NCBI GenBank assembly: GCA_945787295.1
Contig: CALZHQ010000114.1
Span: 1-6,562 of the forward strand
Direction of reading: 5' to 3'
Origin: an uncultured Desulfuromonadales bacterium
GTDB lineage: Bacteria > Desulfobacterota > Desulfuromonadia > Desulfuromonadales > Geopsychrobacteraceae
DNA length: 6,562 nucleotides
Part shown: piece by piece, positions 1 through 5,712 of the stretch
Position numbering within the stretch: the first letter of the stretch is position 1
Layout: each line of letters opens with the position of its first letter
Program-made: the position numbers and the translations under genes
Notes under the pieces: model-generated
The model's input: the letters and a program-made list of their open reading frames with translations, nothing else
Database searches by the model: none
Told to the model about the DNA's origin: nothing

Positions 1-616
1 TTCTCTGGCGATGCTCCCCGGTGAAAACCCGGATGGTGAGCCAGTTCCGCCGATTGGGGCCGAAAAAATCCTTGCCTGGATTGTCACCGATATAGGCCAG
101 CTGCTCTCCCTGCAGTTGAAAGAGTTCTTCGAACCATTGAAAAAGCTCGGGTGCAGGTTTGCAGAGCCCCAGGGAATCGCTGCAGAGGATGGCATCGACC
201 CTGTCAGGCAGCTTGAGGGCTGCCAGCTTCTTCTCCTGGCTGCTCTGGCGGCCGTCGGTGAGAATCCCCAGGCGGTATTCCCTGCGCAAATTTTGCAGCA
301 GGCTGTCGACCCCGGCATAGCACCGCAGTTGCGGTGGGTGATTAATAAACACCTCAATGAGCGATTTTGTCAATGCTGGCGGCAGGTTCTGCTGGCTGAC
401 GAAATCGTCGAACATCTTCGGGTAGGAGGCCCCCCTCCTGCGCAGAATCTCTTCCAGCTCAGCATAGGCTCGTTCAGGATTCAGCCCCTGCTGCTTTTCC
501 AGCCAATCGGCGACCGCGCTAAAGCCGCTGCGCTTGTAATCGGCCTGGCTGTAAAGGGTGTCATCCAGATCAAAGACCAGAGCTTTCAGCTTGCCGACTC
601 TTTGCGCCAAGCTCAC
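1..616 (-). CDS. HAD-superfamily hydrolase (sugar-phosphate phosphatase-like), 3' end beyond window
   Basis: Predicted cytoplasmic phosphatase of the haloacid dehalogenase superfamily. All four HAD motifs are readable in the 205 codons present: FDLDDTL (about residues 15-21, with nucleophile D16 and acid/base D18), ILTDG (118-122), a Lys in CKPAPE (K153), and GDNPGKDF (177-184, Mg-binding acids). A helical cap region lies between motifs I and II (about 25-100). The reading frame is open to the left edge, so the C-terminus is missing; most of a usual 220-240 residue protein is present. The start is taken as GTG at 616-614: it overlaps the pseI TGA in a GTGA, and a strong GGAGG (minus strand, positions 628-624) sits 7 nt upstream, indicating translational coupling to pseI. 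HAD proteins opening with FDLDDTLY are, from memory, common in surface-polysaccharide and nonulosonate clusters, often near ATP-grasp genes. The substrate is not determined by sequence; a phosphorylated sugar is the natural inference. The family call is firm, the substrate unknown. Confidence 0.9.
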   Translation of the reverse strand, partial: MSLAQRVGKLKALVFDLDDTLYSQADYKRSGFSAVADWLEKQQGLNPERAYAELEEILRRRGASYPKMFDDFVSQQNLPPALTKSLIEVFINHPPQLRCYAGVDSLLQNLRREYRLGILTDGRQSSQEKKLAALKLPDRVDAILCSDSLGLCKPAPELFQWFEELFQLQGEQLAYIGDNPGKDFFGPNRRNWLTIRVFTGEHRQR

Positions 617-1677
617 CCCAGGTCCTCCCAGCGCAGGGCCGTCCCTCTGGGCAGAAAGCGTTTGGCCTGGCGGCCGAGCAGCCGCTTGAATTCTCTGGGA
701 GGCAGGCCGCCGGCCGGGCGGATCGAGCGGATGTTCTCCTCGCTCAGGCGGTCGCCCTCGGCAATATCGGCAACCACATACAGCGAACGGCGAAAACCCA
801 GGCTCTCGGCTTCTCTTTCACTGGCGCCATAGTGGATTTCTCCTAGTGCGGTTTCCGTGCGGCGCACCGCCTCGACCAGGGCTTTGAATTCATCCGGTTG
901 CAGAGAAAACGCGGCATCGGCGCTCGGTTCGGAGCGGTCGAGGGTGAAATGTTTTTCGATAATTCTCGCTCCAAGGCTGACTGCGGCGATCGGCACTTCA
1001 TTGCTCAGGGTGTGGTCAGAGAGGCCGACCAGTTGCTGAAAGCGGCGGCGCATATCGGCGATGGTCTGCAGGTGCATCTCGCTGGCGGGGGCCGGATAGG
1101 CGCTGCAGCACTTCAACAGGGCAATTTCTTTTGCGCCGGCCCGGGCGGCGGCCGCGAGGGCCTCTTCAATTTCTGCCACTGTCGCCATGCCGGTCGAGAT
1201 GAGCAACGGTTTTCCGGTGGCCGCCACCTTTTCGATCAGCGGAATATCGACAATTTCGAAGGAGGCGATTTTATAGGCGGGAACCTCCATCTGTTCGAGG
1301 AAATCGACCGCCGTGGGATCGAAAGGGGAGGAGAACAGGGTGATGCCGATCTCATCCGCCAGCTGTTTAAGTTTCGGCTGCCATTCCCAGGGGGTGTAAG
1401 CGCTCTGGTAGAGCTGATAGAGGTTCTGTCCGGCCCAGAGCGAATCACTTTGTCGGTGCCGGAATTCAGCCGCTGCACAGTCGATGGTGATCGTGTCCGG
1501 GGTATAGGTCTGCAGTTTGACCGCATCGGCTCCGGCGGCTTTGGCGGCCTTGACCAACGCCACAGCCTTCTCGAAGCTCTGCTGATGATTGGCGGAGAGT
1601 TCGGCAATCATGTAAACAGGCTGATCCTGGCCGATCTGGCGGCCGGCAATATTTAATTGCGGAGAATGATGGTCCAT
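613..1677 (-). CDS. pseI: Pseudaminic acid synthase (NeuB family, PseI type)
   Basis: Predicted cytoplasmic synthase that condenses phosphoenolpyruvate with 2,4-diacetamido-2,4,6-trideoxy-L-altrose to make pseudaminic acid. The 354 residues match the usual family length. The N-terminal TIM-barrel carries the NeuB-family blocks AELSANH (25-31), KLQTYTP (54-60), FSSPFD (115-120), KIASFEI (136-142), STGMA (161-165), LKCCSAYPAP (188-197), GLSDHT (218-223) and EKHF (241-244). The C-terminal part (about 293-350, from RRSLYVVADI to the IRPAGGL block) is the SAF/antifreeze-like domain that caps the active site of the partner subunit in the dimer. AELSANH and LW-G-NLY-LY (80-90) are PseI-like; sialic and legionaminic synthases usually read AEIG-NHNG. 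The start is uncertain: ATG at 1677 is preferred, but an in-frame TTG two codons upstream (1683) is possible and both have weak ribosome sites. It follows the upstream methyltransferase stop by 15 bp and overlaps the HAD gene by 4 bp. Choice of PseI over other NulO synthases is by motif only. Confidence 0.92.
   Translation of the reverse strand: MDHHSPQLNIAGRQIGQDQPVYMIAELSANHQQSFEKAVALVKAAKAAGADAVKLQTYTPDTITIDCAAAEFRHRQSDSLWAGQNLYQLYQSAYTPWEWQPKLKQLADEIGITLFSSPFDPTAVDFLEQMEVPAYKIASFEIVDIPLIEKVAATGKPLLISTGMATVAEIEEALAAAARAGAKEIALLKCCSAYPAPASEMHLQTIADMRRRFQQLVGLSDHTLSNEVPIAAVSLGARIIEKHFTLDRSEPSADAAFSLQPDEFKALVEAVRRTETALGEIHYGASEREAESLGFRRSLYVVADIAEGDRLSEENIRSIRPAGGLPPREFKRLLGRQAKRFLPRGTALRWEDLG
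623..629 (-). promoter_or_regulatory. Strong ribosome binding site for the HAD gene
   Basis: GGGAGGA on the minus strand; its GGAGG core lies 7 nt before the GTG at 616. It sits within the last codons of pseI and decides in favour of the GTG start that overlaps the pseI stop. Confidence 0.8.
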
Positions 1678-1692
1678 GGTCAATCTACCCGC

Positions 1693-2478
1693 TCACTCTG
1701 CCGGTTGCTGGCGCAGGTTCAGGTTCGGTTTGAGCCCTGGCTCCTGGTCAAAGTTTTTCGATAAGATATTGATTTTGGTGAATCCCGGCTGAGCTGGCTG
1801 GGGTAAAGAGTAATCGAGAAAATTCTCCCAGTTGATCGTTCCCGGGCCGGAAATTTCAATCCCCTGATGCACTTCGAAGGGAAAAAAATCCTCCAGCGCT
1901 GAGAATTCAACACCAGCATCCGCGCCGTAAGCTGATGATTTCCTTAGTTCATCATGTTCTGCCAGCTTTTTCTGGACGATGATGCTCAGTTCAAAGGTCT
2001 CGATAATTCTTGCATCCTTGCAGTCGAAGCCGGCCATGATCAAATTGTAGCAGAGCAGCGGGATGCTCCAGGAGCTCAGATGTCCAGAGATCAAACGTTC
2101 GCGCGGATGAATCGGCACCGTGAGGGCGAGGACGCCGTCATCTTTTAAGCTGGCAAAGATCTTGTCGAGGAAGGCGCCAATATTGCGCTGGTGCTCAAGG
2201 ACGTGGGAGCACCAGATGGCGTCAAACTGCTGATCGAAGTCGATGGCCATAAAGTCACCGACGTAATCGGCTTTTTTCTCAATATCGACGGAAAAAACCT
2301 GTTTGCCAAAGAATTCCAGGAACCTTTTGTGCTCGCCCGCGCCAGAGCCGATATCAAGAACGTCCTTGAAGTGATAATCCTGCAGTAGCTGGAGAAGGCC
2401 ATAAACGCCCCAGTCCAAATTGAAGGTCGCCTCATTCACGGCGGGTTCGTTCTGCGCTTGTTGGATTGCATCCTTCAT
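1693..2478 (-). CDS. Class I SAM-dependent methyltransferase
   Basis: Predicted cytoplasmic methyltransferase of 261 residues. The Rossmann core is clear: glycine-rich motif I VLDIGSGAGEH (40-50), the acidic end of strand 2 in SVDIEKK (D65), the post-motif FDAIWCSHVLEH (85-96, typical of Methyltransf_11/23 proteins) and LKDDGVLALTVP (111-122). The C-terminal third (about 140-240) has no recognisable motif and would form the substrate-specific part; the last 20 residues are hydrophilic and probably disordered. ATG at 2478 is preceded by AAGGA about 10 nt upstream, a somewhat long spacing. The gene lies 49 bp after the FkbM gene and 15 bp before pseI. Sampled lines look less GC-rich than pseI (27/60 at 1741-1800, 28/60 at 1921-1980 and 2281-2340, against 39/60 at 1081-1140), which may reflect a separate origin. 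Context suggests O- or N-methylation of a surface sugar or nonulosonate, but the acceptor cannot be read from sequence. Confidence 0.88.
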   Translation of the reverse strand: MKDAIQQAQNEPAVNEATFNLDWGVYGLLQLLQDYHFKDVLDIGSGAGEHKRFLEFFGKQVFSVDIEKKADYVGDFMAIDFDQQFDAIWCSHVLEHQRNIGAFLDKIFASLKDDGVLALTVPIHPRERLISGHLSSWSIPLLCYNLIMAGFDCKDARIIETFELSIIVQKKLAEHDELRKSSAYGADAGVEFSALEDFFPFEVHQGIEISGPGTINWENFLDYSLPQPAQPGFTKINILSKNFDQEPGLKPNLNLRQQPAE

Positions 2479-2506
2479 GTGGCGTTTTTCCTTTCACTGA
2501 TTTTAC

Positions 2507-2522
2507 CCTGCCCGTCGGCAGG
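2507..2522 (-). other. Short GC-rich hairpin in the FkbM-methyltransferase gap
   Basis: CCTGCC and GGCAGG form a perfect 6-bp stem around a 4-nt loop, starting 5 nt after the FkbM stop in the 49-bp gap. In the transcribed direction it is followed by GTAAAA and not by a T-run, so it is not a standard intrinsic terminator. It might protect a 3' end or tune expression of the downstream genes, or it may be chance. Confidence 0.35.
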
Positions 2523-2527
2523 AGGCT

Positions 2528-3625
2528 TTAAAGATCCTTGACGCGGGTCGAGCCTTTGGGAATCAGGACAATTTCAAAAAAGTTACCATGCGGCGTTCCC
2601 CAGCTCGGTTTTTCCTCTCTGCTCAGGCACCTCTCCGTAAGTTGCGCCTGACTGACAGGGGTCATATCGGCAGAGTAGATGTTAAAATCGACCAGGCCGT
2701 CAAGCAGTCTCGTCACTTGTGCGGGGTGATCCCAGAAAGGGGGATGCAGGCTGAGATGCAGCATTAGCTCATGGTGTTGTTGCGCAATGACCACAAGATC
2801 ATTGGCAATGGCCAATTCCGACCCTTCGATATCGATCTTGATAAAGGCGTTCTCCAGGCCATCGATTTTCTCCAGATAGTCGAGCAGCCGGCAACCCTGA
2901 ACCGTGAAACCATGGCCTTTGGTTGAGGAGGCCGACGAGGTCGCAGCGCTGCCATCGGCGGTGCCGAAACTGAGGGGCCCATCACTCTCTGCGATGCACA
3001 GATTGTCAATCGACTGAAGCATGTTTTGCAGGGCCGGGTTCAGCCGGCAGTTCTGCCTGAGCATCTCGGCACTTTTGGGATTAGCCTCAACGGCATGGGC
3101 TTGTTTTGCTCCGGCCAGGTGAGCATAAATCAGGGTTGGACCGATCCAGGCGCCGATGTCGACATAGGTGAGTCCGGCGGGAAGAAATTTCCGGTAGAGG
3201 GCCAAGGTTTCCGGTTCCCAGCCGTTGCTGAATTCAGCCCAAAACCAATGCTGCTGAAGTAAAAATGGAGTGCCTGCGATGCTCAGCTCAATGGTCCCGT
3301 TTTTTTCTGTAGCCATCTTTTTTGGTGATGAACCGCCTTTTGCCGCGGCCTCATCAAGCAGGGGGGAAATCAACGGGGCGATTTCATATTCAAGCAGGTC
3401 GGCGGCCCAGAGGTGGTCCTTGCGGGCCATGGCACTGAGCACTTCATTCAACAGAGGATTGAGCCGCTGCAGGGTTGCTTCCGGGGCGGTGGCCATCAGC
3501 TGCCCCAAGGCATCGATCAGTGCCGTCAGGCGGTCGTTGGCTTGACCTTCCATGCCGAGTCGAAAGGCCCGGCAAACCTCAGCAACATTGAGGGGGGCTG
3601 AAGAGCTGTTGGGTTGCGTGGTCAT
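2528..3625 (-). CDS. FkbM-family methyltransferase with helical N-terminal extension
   Basis: Predicted SAM-dependent O-methyltransferase of the FkbM family, 365 residues. The catalytic part spans about 150-355: SAM-binding YVDIGAWIG (154-162), AVEANP with acidic E180 for the ribose, and FIKIDIEGSE (261-270), the family's hallmark strand. A Ser/Ala/Gly-rich stretch at about 221-240 looks like a surface loop. Residues 1-100 are not part of the methyltransferase: they are helical and Leu/Ala-rich, with a pattern around AFRLGMEG (20-27), LNPLLNEVL (55-63) and DHLWAADLLEYEIAPLI (70-86). From memory similar segments occur in proteins of flagellar glycosylation islands, but I cannot name a domain. 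ATG at 3625 overlaps the previous gene's TGA as ATGA and has GGAGGAG 5 nt upstream (minus strand 3637-3631), so the start is well supported and translation is probably coupled to the GT2-Maf gene. Likely role: methylating a hydroxyl on the flagellar or surface glycan. Family firm, acceptor unknown. Confidence 0.9.
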   Translation of the reverse strand: MTTQPNSSSAPLNVAEVCRAFRLGMEGQANDRLTALIDALGQLMATAPEATLQRLNPLLNEVLSAMARKDHLWAADLLEYEIAPLISPLLDEAAAKGGSSPKKMATEKNGTIELSIAGTPFLLQQHWFWAEFSNGWEPETLALYRKFLPAGLTYVDIGAWIGPTLIYAHLAGAKQAHAVEANPKSAEMLRQNCRLNPALQNMLQSIDNLCIAESDGPLSFGTADGSAATSSASSTKGHGFTVQGCRLLDYLEKIDGLENAFIKIDIEGSELAIANDLVVIAQQHHELMLHLSLHPPFWDHPAQVTRLLDGLVDFNIYSADMTPVSQAQLTERCLSREEKPSWGTPHGNFFEIVLIPKGSTRVKDL

Positions 3626-5646
3626 GGTCTCTCCTCCAGAAAACGGGTTCCCTGGATGTAAGCCCCTGCTCTGCTGCAGTTGACAAACCGGACCTGTGGA
3701 TGCTGGGCGATGTACCTTTCCAGATCCCTCAGGTAGCCGCGAAAACTGGCGATGGTTGCTACCCGGTTGTTATGGCCGTCCAGCACCCAATGCTCAGCGA
3801 CCGGACCGATCTCCTGTTCGTCCCAGCCCGCCCCCGCGGTGTATCTCTGGCCGCCGGGAAAGGCCAGGTCGGCTCCCAGCAGAATGATTTCCTCCGCACC
3901 CATGCGCCGCGCCAGGTCGACGCTTGGGTGCAGGACGCTGCCGGAGGAGTAGAGCAGACCACGGGGCAGCCTGCTGGCGATCTCCTCATAGCTGGGATGA
4001 TCGGCGTAGCCACACAGCCGCGGTCCGGGCCAGATTTCCAATACTGCTGTGGGAACGCGGGGGAAATAGACCAGCGGGACCACTTCCAGTGCCGCCAGGT
4101 CGCAGCCCTGGAAGCAGGAGATAATTTTCGGGTCAGCGTCGATCGCGACCACCAGGTCTGGAATGATGCCGGCCGCGAGCAGAGGCTTCAGCGCCGAATT
4201 GACGGCGATAAGCGGATAGCGCTGCCTATTGGCGGCCACCCAAGGCAGCTTTTCCCCCAGCGAGGGACCCGCAGCGGCAACCATCATGGTCGCACCGCTC
4301 TGGCTGCCGAACAGGCTTGCAACATCGCCATCGCTGCGCACCAAGGGTTCATTTTCGCTGAGCCGCTCGCGGATGCCCGGAGCGGTGAGCCGGTGCTGGT
4401 CGTTCAGGTAGAGCGTCGCCAGTTCGAGAAAAACCAGGTCCCGGAGCCGGGCAGAGCTGTCGTCGGCCAGCTGCAGGCAGGGGGGGATTGCGGCAAACGG
4501 AAAGCCGAGCTGGTCTTCTGTGCCGGGCAGCAGCTCGACCCGTGGATCGGAGAGCCAATCGGAATGGTCAAAATAATTAAAGGTGGCGTGGGCGACTTCA
4601 GGGTTCAGAATGACCACCGAAAGTTTTTCCAGCTCTTCCCTGGCCAACAGAACTCTTTGCAGCTCACCCTGCCCGATACCATAGATCCATGCTGCGGTGC
4701 TCCCCGCTGGAATCAGGCTGGCCTGAACCTCTGCTTCCTGTCTGGGGTCGTAGGCGCTGCTGAGATGGATCTCTGCGATCGACAGGGTCGGCTGGGGGGT
4801 GTCGGTTATCAACCTGGTTTGCTGCGGATCGTTCTGGCTTGCCATAGATGCAAAGATTTGCGGCCAGCGTTTTCTGATCAGCGCAAGGTTCTTTTCCAGC
4901 TTCTTGCTTGGCTGCTGGGCAGGCTGACCCGGTGGGCGGGAATCCTGGCCAAAGGTTGCAGGCGGGGCGCTGGAATGCGAAGCGGAGGTTATCCCGTACT
5001 TTGCCCGGTAGCGGTCGATGGTTGCCTCGACCGACCTGCGCCAATCAGCCCCATCGGCTGATTTCGGTCCGACCGAGTGGCAGCCCCGGCGGTTGACGAA
5101 CAGCGGGGCTTCGATTTTGATGCATTTATGTTGGTCCCAGATTCTTAAGTGGTAGTCAAAGTCTTCGCCAGTGTCCATGTTCTCATCAAAGAGGTTTTCC
5201 AGGGCAAGCTGAGTACGGACAAAATGGCCGATCTGCAATGTCCGATAGGGATCCGCGCTCAAGATCGCTTCCATCTCCAGAATCGGGCTGACTTGCGGTG
5301 CCCGCAGCACGGCTTCCTGGCAGCCGGGTTTGATTTCGGCAATACTGCCCCAGATCGCATCGTATTTGCCGATATAGGGAGCCACTGCCTGAAAGACCTC
5401 GGGCAGCAGCAGATCGTCAGCGTCAAGAAAGAAAATCCATTCCGCGTCTTCGGCCGCCGCGCGTCGTATCGCCTCATTTCGGGCGGCAGAGCGGCCGATT
5501 TCTCCGGCGGTGTCATCGATCGAGATGGTCAGGATGTCTGAAAACGGGCCAAGGGAGGTATCGTAAGCGAGCTGAATTGACTCTTGAGACTCAAGAAACA
5601 GTTGCTCATGTCCTGGCCCGACAGGGGTGATGACGGCACATTTCAT
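3622..5646 (-). CDS. GT2 glycosyltransferase fused to Maf (motility accessory factor, DUF115) glycosyltransferase
   Basis: A 674-residue two-part protein. Residues 1-220 are a GT-A family 2 glycosyltransferase: start strand CAVITPVGPG (3-11), a DD at 44-45, RSAARNEAI (52-60), the metal/nucleotide-sugar DxD in FFLDADDLL (72-80; D75, D77) and an ED pair in GEDFDYHLRIW (160-170). Residues about 222-248 are a Ser/Pro/Gln-rich linker. From LEKNLALIRKRWPQIF (250-265) a Maf-type protein begins: an N-terminal region to about 400, then the central Maf_flag10/DUF115 domain with AAAGPSL (457-463), AVNSALKPLLAAG-IPDLVVAIDADP (481-506), HPSVDLARRMGAEEIILLGADLAFP (573-597) and YTAG (602-605). Maf proteins transfer CMP-activated nonulosonic acids to Ser/Thr of flagellin in the cytoplasm before export; no signal peptide or membrane segment is seen, consistent with that. 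The neighbouring pseI fits a Pse donor. ATG at 5646 has a weak AAGG about 9 nt upstream; its A overlaps a mini-ORF stop. Domain calls are firm; donor and acceptor are inferred. Confidence 0.92.
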   Translation of the reverse strand: MKCAVITPVGPGHEQLFLESQESIQLAYDTSLGPFSDILTISIDDTAGEIGRSAARNEAIRRAAAEDAEWIFFLDADDLLLPEVFQAVAPYIGKYDAIWGSIAEIKPGCQEAVLRAPQVSPILEMEAILSADPYRTLQIGHFVRTQLALENLFDENMDTGEDFDYHLRIWDQHKCIKIEAPLFVNRRGCHSVGPKSADGADWRRSVEATIDRYRAKYGITSASHSSAPPATFGQDSRPPGQPAQQPSKKLEKNLALIRKRWPQIFASMASQNDPQQTRLITDTPQPTLSIAEIHLSSAYDPRQEAEVQASLIPAGSTAAWIYGIGQGELQRVLLAREELEKLSVVILNPEVAHATFNYFDHSDWLSDPRVELLPGTEDQLGFPFAAIPPCLQLADDSSARLRDLVFLELATLYLNDQHRLTAPGIRERLSENEPLVRSDGDVASLFGSQSGATMMVAAAGPSLGEKLPWVAANRQRYPLIAVNSALKPLLAAGIIPDLVVAIDADPKIISCFQGCDLAALEVVPLVYFPRVPTAVLEIWPGPRLCGYADHPSYEEIASRLPRGLLYSSGSVLHPSVDLARRMGAEEIILLGADLAFPGGQRYTAGAGWDEQEIGPVAEHWVLDGHNNRVATIASFRGYLRDLERYIAQHPQVRFVNCSRAGAYIQGTRFLEERP
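3631..3637 (-). promoter_or_regulatory. Strong ribosome binding site for the FkbM gene
   Basis: GGAGGAG on the minus strand, 5 nt before the ATG at 3625. It lies inside the last codons of the GT2-Maf gene and, with the ATGA overlap, fixes the FkbM start and suggests coupled translation. Confidence 0.8.
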
Positions 5647-5708
5647 TAGGCGAAACCTTTTCTCTGTTGCGCGAAGCTGAAACTGGGATTTTCTGTGCTC
5701 AACATCAT
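5646..5708 (-). CDS. Possible 20-codon mini-ORF ahead of the GT2-Maf gene (doubtful)
   Basis: Between the ATP-grasp stop and the GT2-Maf start, ATGATG at 5708-5703 opens a 20-residue frame (MMLSTENP...QRKGFA) that ends with TAA at 5648-5646, giving TAATG with the start of the next gene. The overlap could let ribosomes finishing the mini-ORF re-initiate on the large gene, whose own ribosome site is weak. A GAAGG lies only 1 nt before the first ATG and 4 nt before the second, which is too close for the first and marginal for the second. The peptide resembles nothing I recognise. It may be only the tail of an out-of-frame shadow of the ATP-grasp gene. Confidence 0.2.
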   Translation of the reverse strand: MMLSTENPSFSFAQQRKGFA

Positions 5709-5712
5709 GCCT

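Noticed and set aside
11..832. 273-codon open frame on the plus strand
   Set aside because: It runs antisense to the HAD gene and the end of pseI, both of which carry full family motifs.
898..1656. 252-codon open frame on the plus strand
   Set aside because: Antisense shadow of pseI; its Gly/Arg-rich translation has no domain and the opposite strand matches PseI along its length.
613..1677. Sialic acid (NeuB) or legionaminic acid (LegI) synthase
   Set aside because: The AELSANH and LW-G-NLY-LY motifs fit pseudaminic acid synthase better than the AEIG-NHNG pattern of sialic and legionaminic enzymes.
2507..2522. Intrinsic terminator between the FkbM and class I methyltransferase genes
   Set aside because: The stem is real but is followed by GTAAAA in the direction of transcription, and by no T-run on the plus strand either, so a terminator call is not supported.
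3700..5061. 453-codon open frame on the plus strand
   Set aside because: It is antisense to the GT2-Maf gene, whose domains are unmistakable. The translation is rich in Gly, Arg and Gln with no recognisable motif, as expected for an antisense shadow in GC-rich DNA.
5582..5596. Near-perfect palindrome TCTTGAG-A-CTCAAGA
   Set aside because: It lies within the early codons of the GT2-Maf gene (LESQES region), far from any promoter; a single-base centre makes a poor hairpin and there is no second copy to suggest an operator.
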